NCBI GenBank assembly: GCA_030867875.1
Contig: JAOWCC010000091.1
Location: forward strand, 1,301,464 to 1,365,463
Source: Actinernus sp. WN-2022
Lineage: Eukaryota; Cnidaria; Anthozoa; Actiniaria; Actinernidae
Length of the DNA: 64,000 nt
Reading direction: 5' to 3'
The notes under the pieces are model-generated. The model ran no database searches. It saw only the letters and a list, made by a program, of their open reading frames with translations, and was not told the DNA's origin. Of the stretch, positions 1-10,766 are shown piece by piece. Each line of letters begins with the position of its first letter. Position 1 is the stretch's first letter. The position numbers and the translations under genes are program-made.

Positions 1-213
1 GAGGTTATGTACTGGAGCGCCCAGAGGTTATTTTTTCGAGCGACTTCCCGTCAGAATAACAAACTTTGGAGCGAGAACAAAATAATCTCTGGATACCAGG
101 GTACTTTCCCATGTTCACAGGTTTGATAATATTTTTTTAATACAAAAAATCCTATAATTAATACAATTTACGATCTAAACGATTTAACCGAATTAAACTA
201 TGCCCTTTTTCAG

Positions 214-1781
214 TCATTTCTAGGTATGATACCTGAGAATGAGAACGATGCTGATGGGATTATCAAGATTTTAAAAACCCTCCATGAATATGTCCCTCAT
301 ATTGGTGAAAGACAAAAAAGAGGGTATGAGTAACTCTATCATGATATATACGATCTGTAAATAAAGATACCTGTTAAACCTCTATGCTCCTGGGACTACA
401 TCTGCGAGGATGTATCATTGTTGGTTGATACATGTTTATAACCATTGTTATCAGCATTGAAAATGCTTCAATTTGTGATAACATTACTATAAATCAAGTT
501 GTCTCATTTCTATTAAATTTGTTATCAGCATTAGCATTGAAAATGCTTCAATTTAATGATTACTATACATTTATTGTTTATAGGTGGCTTTTTCTAACTT
601 GTATAATATCTCATCCGCTGCTGACAAATGTACACTGTACAGTGACCGCAACCTCATCAATAGGAGGAATGTTAAAGGTGATGTTACTGCAGCAGCCAAT
701 GCATGCCGAAGATTTTTCATCATTGAAGTTGAATCAAGAATAATTGCAGCAGCATTGAATATCCTTGGCATGGGTTCAGTGGATGATCAAAAGCCAACTA
801 AATTTGAGCTTCCAAGACCAGAGTCATCTAATAAGGATAAGAAAGATTATCTAAATAAGATAGCCTCCATTGTTGTTGACACATTTGTGGTTGACAAGGA
901 AAGGAATACAAGCATGGAAGAATTAGCAAAACAACTCGAACAGGAACAGAGTGAAGTGATAGCAGGTGAAAGGTACAAGTGCAGATTTCCTGGATGTCCA
1001 AAGACGTTTGCTCATCATGGCAAGTTAATGCGGGAGCACGAGTCACAGCACAACCCTCCTGTGATTTCAAATGAGACTACTGTGAATATCCTTAAAGATT
1101 CCAAGTCAGATGAGGAAGATGGAGATGACATGCTCTCATATCAGAGATCACTCTTAGATTATGGTATGCTTCTACTTTATTTATTTGATGCTATATCAGA
1201 GGGAGATGGCGGACGGCTGTTTCGGTGCTGGAATTTTTTTCTTATGTTCCTTAAACATCAAGGAGGAACTTGCACAAAGTATTCATTGGAGAGTTTATAT
1301 TTGATGTTTCAAGCTTTTGCATTGTTAAGTCCCAAGTCAGCTCATCGACTCATTTGGAACACATCTGTAAAAAAAAAAACCAGGAAGGGGTGGAAACATT
1401 CCACTTGATCTTCAGTTGGAATTCTACAACAAGACAGTAAAGGAAGCCATAAAGAAGCTTGGACCTGCTGCATCAACAAAATCACTTAACAGGATTTGCC
1501 ACTCTCTTGGAGTAACAAGTGAACTTATGCTTAATTATGACCATAACCTATCAATATATAAAAGATCTGGAAAGCATGTAAAGAAGTCAACAAAGGGTGA
1601 CGTAGGCAAGATTGTGAAGGAACTGGTCACAAATAAGGCATTCACATACACTCCAGGAAGAAGATACAGATACTACACAAGAGTAAAACCAAGCATGTTA
1701 TATGGTTTCAACATGCGCAACATGTTTACCTGGATCAACAACCACAAAAAGTACATGATTCTAAACAGGAGAGCACGATAA
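214..1781 (+). pseudogene. DUF6589-family protein, C-terminal exons, frameshifted
   Basis: Exon 214-323 (after a TTTTTCAG acceptor, before a GTATGAGT donor) encodes a segment around IIKILKTLHEYVP. A second exon opens after TTTATAG near 583 and runs to 1781. It has the block SDRNLINRRNVKGD, then a C2H2-like finger (C-x4-C, H-x3/4-H) around RYKCRFPGCPKTFAHHGK, then a helical C-terminal region ending GFNMRNMFTWINNHKK. I recognise this order from a large cnidarian/sponge family annotated as DUF6589; its role is unknown and it behaves like a transposon-borne gene. The frame changes at the A-run near 1370-1380: upstream is the 584 frame, downstream the 1416 frame (from GGNIPLDLQLEF). The N-terminal half lies outside the window. 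Family assignment comes from memory of the motif order. Confidence 0.6.
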
Positions 1782-2508
1782 CTAATTAAGTGCCATTGTT
1801 TGGACACTTTATTGACACTGCCACTTGTGCCTCTTATATAGACAATGCATAATAGAGTTGAAAAAAATCGAACAACATCATAGTAAAAAATGTTGTGAAT
1901 AGAAGTTAATTATTAGTTGTACATGTACCTACATGTATATGTTCATTGTTTCCTGGTACACGTACATAGTTCACAAGGTATGTCATTATTTGTGCTACAA
2001 AATGTTTTGCAGAACACTGTATATTAGCCACTTTAGAAACAAGTGAAGGACTGGGACGAGTCTGATGAATTTTAGGAATACACCTAAAGGGCTGTATCAA
2101 GTTTCATTTTTTTCTTAATGAATTCCTAAAATTTGTGCCCAGTCCCCACTTGTTACCAAGGTGGCTAATACTAGTTTTGAAGACAACAGCTACACTTATA
2201 TACAGTACAAGTGTAGATTAAGTACATGGAAAGTCTAAAAGTCTGGAATAGAGGTGTTGTTATACAAACATGTTGCACAGCTAGTATATTGTATATTTTT
2301 TTAACGAGAATGCATGAAAAGCCAATTTCAATTTTTGTCATACAATAATATTGATGCTGTCATGTGTTTGCATAAAGCCTCAATAATAGTAAATAATAAT
2401 AACTTCTATACTGATAATTCTGAAATAGTAGAATTGTGTGTAATGTCAGTGTTAAATGAACTTAGATCTTCTAAATCTCGGCTGTTTAGCATATTAACAA
2501 CCGTAGAA
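1782..2508. other. Non-coding interval between convergent genes
   Basis: AT-rich sequence between the DUF6589-type gene (+) and the helicase (-). Apart from the hairpin MITE at 2022-2170 I see no gene. The open frame at 2314-2574 (+) shows no recognisable motif and overlaps the helicase end antisense. Confidence 0.5.
2022..2170. repeat. Hairpin MITE, about 149 bp
   Basis: Imperfect inverted repeat: the left arm starts TATTAGCCAC and the right arm ends GTGGCTAATA. Both arms continue for about 55 bases through an AACAAGTG...GGACTGGG...TTTTAGGAAT block, separated by a short loop. No coding capacity. Confidence 0.7.
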
Positions 2509-4446
2509 TCATCTCGTGAGTTGGCTCCAATCAGAATAATGAGACATTTCCATAAATACATCAGAGCTTTGTAGTGTATCAGCATCTACATCACCAAAGA
2601 TATTATTTAAAACTTTAAGAATACCTAAAGCATATTGCATTCTCCATATTTCGACAAAATCTAAAACATCTAGAACAGTAAATAAGTCATTACAGTGTTC
2701 AAGTACCTGGTTGATGTGAAATGAATTGAATTCCATCCACACATTGGGACAGGACACCATTGTATCAACTTGTATTTGCTTCAGCATATCTTGCTGGTAG
2801 TGATGAAGCTCGGATCTTAGTTTCTTTTTGTCTTGTTGATTAACAACTCTTGTTAACTTGACCCTGTTATGATTAGAACTGCTAGTGCTCAGTTTCAGAT
2901 CTGGTAGCTTACTGCTGCTGTTCACATCCAGACTGGGGCTCCAAAGCACCCTGCAATCAGCTGTGTTACATTTGCATTGCATTGCACAACAACCACAACA
3001 TTTGTGTAGTGAAAAAGAATTCGTCACTTTGCAGTCAAAATGACTCATTAGCCACCTGCGAGAGCATCCTTCTTGTTGGAGGTATGTCTTCATGTCCCTA
3101 TCACAGTGAGCTGACAGCAATCCATTGTACAGCATAATACAAGAGCTTTGAAGACCATCTCGTCCAGCACGACCACATTCTTGAATATACAGTTCTACTG
3201 TCTTTGAAGGGCCAAAATGAACAACCCTTCTTACCTTTCTGCAATTTACTCCCATTCCAAAGGCAACTGTGGAGATTAGTACAAGCAGGTGTCCATCATC
3301 CTTTGTCGTGTTTTCACATATGTGCTCCTTAACTGTTTTAGGGGTGCCTGCATGGAACATTTCCAATAACCTTTTCTGTGGTTGAATTGATTCACCGTCG
3401 TACATTTTAGCCCCCAAAACACCTCAAACATCCGATACAGAACTGAGCACTGCTTCCTTGTCTGACAGTATATCAATGTTCTTGGTGTATCTGAGCCCAA
3501 CTTCATTAATAAGATTTCCAAACACCCTCTCTAGTGGCTCATTTTTATCGATGTATTGTGTAGAATAAAATAGGTTTGGCCTGTAAGGAGTTTGCTGTAT
3601 CATAAGCATGTCATTGGATGACAAATTGAGGGTCTCCATTATCTGCTCCTTTGTTGCCTTAGTAGCAGTTGCAGTAAGGACTATTAATTTGGCATCTTTA
3701 GGGATTAAGGAATTCAGTTCCTCCAAGCAGCCATACCACTTCCTAAATGGCACCTTCTTTGTACCTGCCAACCCCCTGTTAAAGACAAACAATCAATCAG
3801 TATTGAGAATTATAGCCAACCTTTCAATAGTAAGCAACCAGTATAAATAATAAACCCCATAAACATGTAAAAAGGATACTACATGTAGATGGTAGTGCAA
3901 AATATAGTAATTTGTTTTCAATGAACCAAGGTTTTGTTCGGATGAAACACAGGCTAATGAACAGCAAAAAAAAAAATGTATAAATATACATAAACTACAT
4001 ACCTCATCCATCACGACACCAACCAACATCTCCCTGAAGCATGGAGCACTGAAAATGCCTCTCCATGTCGTCGTAGACAAAAAGCATTCGGGAGAGCCAA
4101 ACACTATGATATAGTTCCCATTAAGAACTTGCTGTATGATTTCAGGATCTTCTTCATCACCAATTGAAATGGCAGGAACTCCAATGTTGTTCAAAGATCT
4201 AACCTGATCATCCATTAGGGATCGAGGTGGAGAAATAACCACAATAATACTGGAACCTCGTGTTTTGCAATGTAGTACATCCGAGACTATGGGAAGACAC
4301 TGAAAAATTAGTGACTTCCCATACCCTGTAGGCAGGTTTACAAAGACATTTCCTTTCTCGAAGAATCCTTTTATCGCTTCTTCTTGTTCTGGTAAAAGAC
4401 TCTCAATCTCGAACTGAGATTTACATTTGAAAACGCTTCCTTCCAC
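2509..4446 (-). pseudogene. RecQ-like superfamily 2 DNA helicase, broken
   Basis: Exon 1 (4446-4003) has a Q-motif-like LLPEQEEAIKGF, Walker A NLPTGYGKSLIFQ, motif Ia ISPPRSLMDDQV and motif II VVMDE, cut at the DEAH-type box by a GAG|GTATGT donor. Downstream (3792-3424) comes motif III LTATATKATK. The helicase C-lobe (3521-2509) has LIYCQTRKQC, motif V STVAFGMGV and motif VI QECGRAGRDG, then a zinc-binding-like cysteine cluster. RecQ helicases unwind DNA 3'-5' using ATP; short RecQ-like copies are common in cnidarian repeats. The frame changes twice between 3521 and 3400, and exon phases do not match across 4002-3793 unless a micro-exon is present, so as written the gene is not functional. 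It lies just downstream of a tyrosine recombinase on the same strand. Confidence 0.8.
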
Positions 4447-4499
4447 AAGTCTTCGCTAAAAGCCGCCATTTTTTTTTCAAGAAGATCAGACTGATATAT

Positions 4500-4570
4500 C
4501 ACATGGGACTGGTACGGGCTTCTGACCAATCAGAAACGGCGTTAGAATTCAAATCAGTGCTAGCCAATCA
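4500..4570 (-). promoter_or_regulatory. Possible CCAAT-type promoter of the helicase gene
   Basis: Two CCAATCAG motifs (CCAAT at 4526-4530 and 4564-4568) lie 80-120 bases upstream of the helicase ATG. Such boxes bind NF-Y in animals. No TATA box is evident. Confidence 0.3.
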
Positions 4571-5785
4571 GCATCTAGTTTCCACATCGCATGGTTCAGA
4601 ACACCGCTTCGCAGACGGACTATACCAGAGAAAAGTCCGGAATGTGACGCAGGCTATGCTTGGTGAGCTCGCGCCATGACTGAAAGTGCGTTTTTGCAGT
4701 GTTTTTGATTCGGTGCAACTCAGAATTTGTGACATGTTACGTTGTTGCTCTAGATTAACAGTACTATAGTTATTAACACTTTGTAAGTTTTTATGGCCAG
4801 TCAACTGCATAATATGCATCGGAGGGATGTCATTATCGTTGAGTTTTTGCATCATGCGTTTGCGAGCACTGTGATTTGTAAGCCGCTCGTTGGAAAGATC
4901 AGCTTTCGCCGCCATTGTCTTCATAAGAGAATTCAGTTTATCGACTCCCATCGGGGCTGACTTGAACCAGTTCTTGTTTGACATTTCCTGTTGGGAATTC
5001 CTGGTGTGATTAATCCCCAGATAAAGCGGTGCATCGGCATCGAGCATATTTTCTGGTCGCTTTTGACGATAGATTTTGTATACAGCCGCTGGATCATGTT
5101 CTGTTTCCGTCGAGAAAATTTTCGGAGTCACTTTATGGACTTTAGATGTGTCTGCCCCTGTCCTTGTTTTGGTTTACCTTTCATTATATTCTAGGTATTC
5201 TTCTCCTTTTGAATCCTGGCAAAGTTTTACATCTCCCCAGCACATTTCTCTGTGTTCTTGACAACTACGTAATTCGAAATGGACGGTATTGTTCAGCCAC
5301 TGTGTGTTCAACATTGACTCAGCTGATGAAACACCCAGGACATTTTTGTCGTAGAGAATATCAAGTTCACTGTCGGTTAACGGTACTGCGGCTTTATCTT
5401 TGTTCCCTTTGCCTGATTTTTTCAATTCTTTTTGCTTTGACTGCAAAGATTTTCGAGTGAGCTCAAATTCTCTATCTGTGATAATACTCGCAGGATACCT
5501 ATTTCGCTTTAGGTGTCTCTCGAAGCTCGCTTTCAAACTTCTTAGGCTTGTTGGTTCGTATTCTGCTCCATCTTTACGCCTGACGGAACGAATAAACTCT
5601 GCTAGGTATCTATTCAGCTCTTGCGGAGTTATTTCGTGGAGTTCTCGTTCTTCGTTTTGAGATGTCAACAACTTTTTAAGTAATCTTACGTCTCGCTCCG
5701 TTTTTTCCTTCGTGTTTCTGTTTTTAAGGCTATTCACGTAATCCTCCACGGAAATATCGAAGTTGGCGAATCGATTCTCTTCCAT
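4568..5785 (-). pseudogene. Crypton-like tyrosine recombinase with one internal stop
   Basis: A single frame from ATG 5785 to 4568 (about 405 codons), interrupted only by TAA at 5174-5176. The N-terminal half is a SAM-like core-binding region (SVEDYVNSLKNRNTK...EFIRSVRRKDG). The catalytic half shows an arginine-bearing strand (HFELRSCQEHREMCWGD), the H-x-x-R box NHSARKRM, and GHKNLQSVNNYS carrying the second histidine and the candidate tyrosine nucleophile. This matches the KIAA1958/DUF3504 type of recombinase found in Cryptons and their domesticated relatives. These enzymes cut and rejoin DNA through a 3'-phosphotyrosine link. The single stop could come from CAA to TAA. It lies immediately upstream of the RecQ-like gene, same strand. 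No Crypton ends were identified. Confidence 0.75.
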
Positions 5786-5947
5786 TTTTCAGAATTTTAG
5801 GTCACTTTTGGTAGAGAAAAACTTATCTTTGGTCAAACAAACAACAACTTCCCTCCAAACAAATCTTGTTGAATGAATGAATGAATGAAGCCATGCGCCG
5901 CCGCTGAGACACAGCTCAGACAGCGGGAAACCCCCGGCAGTGAAGAA

Positions 5948-6024
5948 ATATCGTTCGCGAATTCTGATTGGACGAACGATTTTCGTCACACATGAAAAAT
6001 GTCGTTCGCGGCCTCTGATTGGCT
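5948..6024 (-). promoter_or_regulatory. Duplicated TCGTTCGCG...CTGATTGG promoter-like motif
   Basis: The motif TCGTTCGCG followed by CTGATTGG occurs twice, about 51 bases apart (ATTGG at 5967-5971 and 6018-6022). In minus-strand orientation these are CCAAT boxes 180-240 bases upstream of the recombinase ATG. A short ATGA tandem run lies at about 5872-5888. Confidence 0.35.
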
Positions 6025-6800
6025 AGAACCCATTTCCGTACTAACATTTACAGCATGGCTTTTCAGTGAGTATGTCTCAGTGTGTATATGATAAAACCAT
6101 TCTATGCTAGTTTTACTACTCAGACCAGTTCACGGTTAATTCTGACATTTTAAAAGGGGTGCAAGCATGGCGCGAAATAACTTGTTTTATTGGGATCTAA
6201 TAAATAATTTCCGTAAAATTGAACTTCTGAAATATTCACTTTCTGAAAACTTAAGATACCAGGTAAAAGATTAACTGATCAAAATTTGAGGATGTAGCTG
6301 TGGTGGAAAGTGTGCAATCGTATTTTCCGTTTTCTATACATTTGTCTGTAAATGTTCCTGCGGACTTTGACTTATTATTTTAACTGGTATCTTAAGTCTG
6401 CAGACAGTGAATGTGGGAGACCGAGGTTCTAGTCCTCCCCGCCCCCAGTGAACCACATTTTCACAAAGTATGTCATATCTTTTTCTTTACATACTCAGTA
6501 CCTTTGATATGACAGGTCTACAGTGATCCTATGTGAAATGTGGCTGACTACACTTAGTTGGAATACTCTTTGCTACCTTACTATGTTTATGAAATAAATC
6601 AAGACTTTACTCAAAATGCAAACCAACATTGATTTAGCGTCTGACCTCATACAAAACTGTTTCTTCATGTAAACCTTATTTAACCTCCCTCAATCCAGTA
6701 AATAATATATGTAGAAACGTTAACCACCTCAGTATATCAATTACTTATAAATTGACATTTTTTTCCAGAGTGTTTTAATAACAAACATACCTATTGCATA
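6025..6800. other. No gene seen
   Basis: AT-rich interval of about 775 bases. No convincing coding frame, hairpin or recognised repeat was found. Confidence 0.4.
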
Positions 6801-7184
6801 GCTGTCTTTCAAGCGGGCTCAAGGTTTATTTTATTGCAATGCTGCTGCAGTCCTCCCAGTTGGGTCTCCCTTCGAAGTCCACTATGGTAAGTCGGGACGC
6901 CTCATCTGACCGCCGTTTGTTAAAGATGATTAGCCTTGTCAGCGTCACCCGAGACAGATCACCCCAAACACTTAGTGTTCCTCCCTCGTTGTTTAGCAAA
7001 AGTGACATGGCACTTTGGCAAGATCTTGTGTGAGAGGCAACAACTCAACCTGGTTCTGTTGCCGTTTTCCAAGTAAAGCCAGAGTGTGTGAAGATATTTG
7101 ATCGCTCCAATCTACCTCCATCAATTCTTTGGATACAGCTGGTTTGGAAGCTGCACTGAAGTGGGCTGTAGGAGCAAGCTCCAT
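6801..7184 (-). pseudogene. Middle exon of a decayed anthozoan recombinase-like gene
   Basis: Minus-strand exon with the block SDQISSHTLALLGKRQQNQV, then LLPLTQDLAK, then after a frameshift near 7010 the segment LTRLIIFNKRRSDEASRL. It ends at an AATAG|GTATGT donor near 6801 and contains an in-frame TAA just upstream of TLSPLERQLCNR. These blocks match the middle of a family, abundant in corals, that also has N-terminal C2H2-like motifs (seen at 9545-10255) and, in intact members, a C-terminal tyrosine-recombinase-like region. I infer that both pieces belong to one ancestral gene now split by 2.4 kb. The C-terminal exon is not visible here. Confidence 0.55.
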
Positions 7185-7199
7185 TCCACCACTGCGTCT

Positions 7200-8235
7200 C
7201 CCAATTTCTTACTAAAATAGTCTACATGTACATAGTTTTAACTACTGTTGACATAGTTTCATTTTATTGGTTGCACTCCTGCTGTTCACAACCAAAGACA
7301 TCATAAATGTACTAATTCATTGCATTATTTCGAAAAGCAAGAAGTTATTGACAAACAGAAAAGGCATTCATTCCTCATCTGAAAGGGTTTACTATTGATA
7401 TCAAGTATGAAGTCCCCTTTATCTATTTTCACCTGTGAAAGGGGGACCCTAAGGGTATGGATTTCACACTGTTTTAGTAAGACTGAAAACTGGTTACAAA
7501 ATATTGTTCCTATTTTAGCCTGCAATGACATTTTCTGCCTTTTTAACTTGTGGATCTTACTATGCAATATCCACGAGTTATTGGTATGGGGGAAATCATG
7601 TCACTCGCTCACTCACTTTGTAAGGTGTTAACAAATCACGTGATTTTAAGAACATACCCGTATCTCCCTCACTTCTAATGTCAGGTGGCTCAAACTTTGG
7701 CAGGCATGGTACTAGGTCGCCATAAATCAGTTAGTGGCGATGATGTAATGATGACATTATCTGTCACATGGTTTAATTTACAGGCTACACTGAGGTTATC
7801 ACAGCAAAAATAGCTGAAATGTTGAATATTCCGACATGTTTACATTTGAGAACACACTAAAATACACTTTGCATCCACGAGTTCGCCATTGGGGCACTAT
7901 GTTTCGATTTAGGTGTATACAGTGTACTGGTGGTCATCTGGTCACAGGTGTAATTAATAAAGATGTTTGGACTTCAGGCTTATTACACCATATGCTCCAT
8001 TTCATTCCTATAAAAATTCTGTATGACACTTGAAATGCTTGGATGTTGGAGTGATTTTGCTAAATCTATGAAATAGATTACTATCACCTTAACCCTTTGT
8101 ATGTCCATTTGTCTACAAAATACTGACTGTTTCATGGTTTTGTAAAATCACTCTATCCCTTTGCTACTTCCATCAATGTAAAATACATTTTTTCTGCATC
8201 TTCCCAACTTTTTGGGAGCTGTAGATCACTGCTAC
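7200..8235. other. No gene seen; one short coding-like relic
   Basis: Mostly unassigned intron-like sequence of the decayed gene. A relic near 7840-7960 (+) encodes TLHPRVRHWGTMFRF, which resembles LHPRVHHWVPMF in a minus-strand relic near 38.6 kb, so both derive from one dispersed coding repeat. Confidence 0.35.
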
Positions 8236-9290
8236 TCAAAATGTGGTTGAAATATTCCTGATATTTACCTCATCCCCCCATGTGCAAAGATTTTCCCTTA
8301 CATATTGAATATGCTGGGATGAGATAACAAGACTTAATCCATCAACTCCACCATGACACTCAGGAAGGTGATGCAACTCTTCAGGTATACCAGGAACTGT
8401 GTCGTGTCTTGAATCCCTTACACGTTGCATTATACGTTCCATTACTCTTTCACAAGGTCGAGGTCGGCCTGGATGACCCCAGAAAAGCAAAACCAGAGGT
8501 ATTCCTTTTCAAGTTCATTATCTGGATTGAAGTGCCTCCTTTCAGTGAAATCTTTAAAGTAATTTATCTACCATGTAGACCTGTTTCTTCAAAAATGAGA
8601 CCACAACCCCTCGATTCTCTGATTGGCTGGCGAAGTGCCATAGAAATGAGCATTCACATCGTCTCTGAATTCACACTGCATTGCAGCCATTATACCTTTC
8701 TCGGTGCCGCAATCACTTCACAATTTCACTGGGCAGCCATATTCTTCTACACATTGAAGAAAAAAGGAAGCTGGTATCTCGGGTTGGTTGTTGGACCTTG
8801 TTACTCGAAGACACATGAGTTGCCTATTCCACCCATCGATGCAGCTATGAATGGGAAAGCCATACGGCTTCAACTTATCGTATCCGTCGGTGTGCCAATA
8901 ATAACTGGGACCTGGCACTCTATATGTCCTTCAGTGTAAGCGTTTTGTTCGTCTCATTTCACAGCCTTCGGGGTCCACTTCTCGCATAAGCTGTTCAACA
9001 ACCCTTCTTGGAACTTGATAACCTTCCATTCTTAGAGCGTGCCATACTGAACGATATCCTCCCATGCAACCTGGACCAGCAACTTCCACTTGTATTCCTT
9101 GGCGCACCTGATCAATGTCGAAGGAAGGTGATCATCTTCGGAGGCCGTACTCTCTCAAACGATTATTTAAAGTGCGTTCAGAAATATTGATGCTATGCAG
9201 CTTGGACAGGAAATTGACAATGCTCTTGTACTCGAATCTTCTTGTGAAATCAAACTTTCGTCAAAACACTCCGAAACACCCGCCATTTTG
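8236..9290 (-). pseudogene. Decayed integrase-core transposase (IS3EU-like)
   Basis: Minus-strand relics in order: an HTH-like segment (NISERTLNNRLREYGLRR), then QGIQVEVAGPGCMGGYRS, then the catalytic core PGPSYYWHTDGYDKLKPYG (first Asp) and IHSCIDGWNRQ, then, in other frames, PANQRIE with the expected Glu, and finally SRHDTVPGIPEELHHLPE. This order matches a DDE/integrase family widespread in cnidarians and fish. Multiple frameshifts and stops (for example after LREYGLRR) make it inactive. It lies between two exons of an unrelated decayed gene on the same strand, so it looks like an old insertion. It represents a different lineage from the integrase at 48.7-52.6 kb. Confidence 0.65.
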
Positions 9291-9334
9291 TTTGGAGCAC
9301 ATGTAGTACTGAAGCGCAAAGGATTATGGGAAAA

Positions 9335-9545
9335 TCTAGCTATTTCTGTACTGGATGTATTACTCTACTGGATATATTTCTGTACTGGAAATATTTCTGC
9401 ACTGGATAATATATTTCTGTCCCTACTGGAATATATTTCCGTAGTCGAATATATTTCTGTGCTGCATTTCTCTGTGTTTTGTTCTGTACTGAAAATATTT
9501 TGGTACTCATTTCATTTTGGCCTGTACTGGAAATATATTTGTAAT
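9335..9545. repeat. Minisatellite with a ~20-bp TACTGGAAATATATTT unit
   Basis: About nine degenerate copies of a unit close to CTGTACTGGAAATATATTT in tandem. It abuts the 3' end of the N-terminal exon of the decayed recombinase-like gene. Open frames across it are by-products of the repeat. Confidence 0.7.
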
Positions 9546-10255
9546 TGCCTTTGTGGGCCACCGTACTCTTTCACTGCTTGAAGGATCAGATCATACTTGG
9601 ATGTATAACAGATGAAGTCTTTCAGGCTGACTGGTGTTCTTTTGTGTAAACAGATAAGAAGCCTCGCAAGCTGGCGCTTTCTTTGGGAAACATAATTGGC
9701 ATTTTTCTTCCCAACCTTACCCAACACTGCTGAGCCAAACCTTAAGATGAGGTTGTCATGCCTCGCACAAAGCGATACATCTTCGCTTTTCATGGATGAC
9801 ATCACTTGCTTTTGAAGCTATTCGGTGGCATGTGGGCACTGTACTGGCAACAACAACAGCCTGCTGTGCGCCTGGATCCTACTGCGCTTCTCTTTAGCTT
9901 TATCCTTGAATTCACAGCTCTTAACGTGTCTCCACAGGTCCACCTTTTTACAAAAGCCAAAACAGTGAGGATAGGGAAGTTAATCGTCTGGGCTGCATAT
10001 CTCTCCTTTGTCAGGTGTCCTCATAACAAGCAGACTTCCCTTCCCTGTTGCCAGCACAGTGCAGTTGTGATGGTAGTTGCCAAGGAGTCTGATTTTGTTT
10101 TTTGCCTTTCCCCGTCCTTTGCTTCCTTTCTTCAGTATGAGCATCGTTGCTACTTCTTCTTCGCTTGAGTGAGAAGCCTCCAGGTGCCTCGCAAGTTTTG
10201 AAATAAGTTTGTCACAGAAGTAGCAAGCTTGCTTCTTATCGTACATTCGTGTCTT
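9545..10255 (-). pseudogene. N-terminal exon of decayed C2H2-like/recombinase-like gene
   Basis: One minus-strand frame with two stops (9980-9982 and 9818-9820). It contains a first zinc-finger-like motif CYFCDKLISKLARHLEASH (C-x2-C...H-x4-H), a block KIRLLGNYHHNCTVLATGKG, a second finger-like motif CFGFCKKVDLWRHVKSC, then SMKSEDVSLCARHDNLILRFG and an end near LQAVKEYGG. The order matches the N-terminal half of an anthozoan family; the continuation is the exon at 6801-7184. Sequence upstream of about 10255 changes character abruptly to a CpG-rich block, so that block may have inserted into this gene's 5' part. Non-functional as written. Confidence 0.6.
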
Positions 10256-10320
10256 GTGACTGTTTTTCCGTCGGGTGCGGCCTACGCAATTGCACTTCTT
10301 TTCTACCTCTCGGGCGCGGC

Positions 10321-10626
10321 CTATGCGATTGCACACGCTTCTTCTTTGGGCTTCGGGCGAGCTCTCTTCTTTTCTGCCCTTGGGCGCGGCTCCTTCCCTT
10401 CGAGCTGGGCAAAGTACTCCTTCTGCTCCTTCCGACCCTCTTCTGTGGCCTTCTGCCATGGGTGCATGGCTGGGTCTTCCTGGTCTTTGCCCCATATGCG
10501 GTGGAGTCGTGCATGTCCTACCCCATACTTCTTTGCGGCTGCGCCAGACATCGTGCCCTTGCTTGCGGTCTCTCGTATCTGCTCTTCGGATAGTTGGGTG
10601 GGTTTCGGCAGGTTGTATGTAGGCAG
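10321..10626 (-). CDS. Unrecognised small protein with HTH-like segment (module A)
   Basis: About 101 codons from a CTG at 10626 (the first ATG is at 10551). It shows PTQLSEEQIRETASKG then GAAAKKYGVGHARLHRIWG, a pattern like Psq/resolvase-type helix-turn-helix DNA-binding segments, followed by a lysine/arginine-rich tail with a short repeat of RPRAEKK/RARPKPK. It is clearly related to the protein at 10743-11396: a similar start (PTYNLP versus PTYSIL) and a similar HTH (KKYGVGHARLHRI versus RLYGIGQGRAYRI). The missing ATG at the matching start suggests it may be degenerate. Function unknown; a DNA-binding role is inferred. Confidence 0.4.
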   Translation of the reverse strand: MPTYNLPKPTQLSEEQIRETASKGTMSGAAAKKYGVGHARLHRIWGKDQEDPAMHPWQKATEEGRKEQKEYFAQLEGKEPRPRAEKKRARPKPKEEACAIA

Positions 10627-10698
10627 GACGAGAAACAGGGGTGGATGCTCTAGTAGGAAGGCGTATGTGGAGTCTCCTACCCGCAGAGTATACGGAGG

Positions 10699-10766
10699 AT
10701 GGCTACACTACGAGTGTGCGGTTCTTGGGAAAGTGGCCATCGCTATATCCAATACAGGCCTGGTAG
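10699..10766 (+). pseudogene. Truncated duplicate of the 11405 (+) gene
   Basis: Starts ATG GCT ACA and encodes MATLRVCGSW. After restoring one G in the TTGGG run the frame reads on as GKWPSLYPIQAW and then stops at TAG (10764-10766). The intact paralogue at 11405 reads MDILRVCGSWGKWSVFYPVR. Several differences are at third codon positions, so the (+) reading was once under coding constraint. Confidence 0.5.

Noticed and set aside
9335..9545. Regular short repeats that might suggest a CRISPR-like array
   Set aside because: Degenerate head-to-tail minisatellite without spacers, in a eukaryotic sequence.
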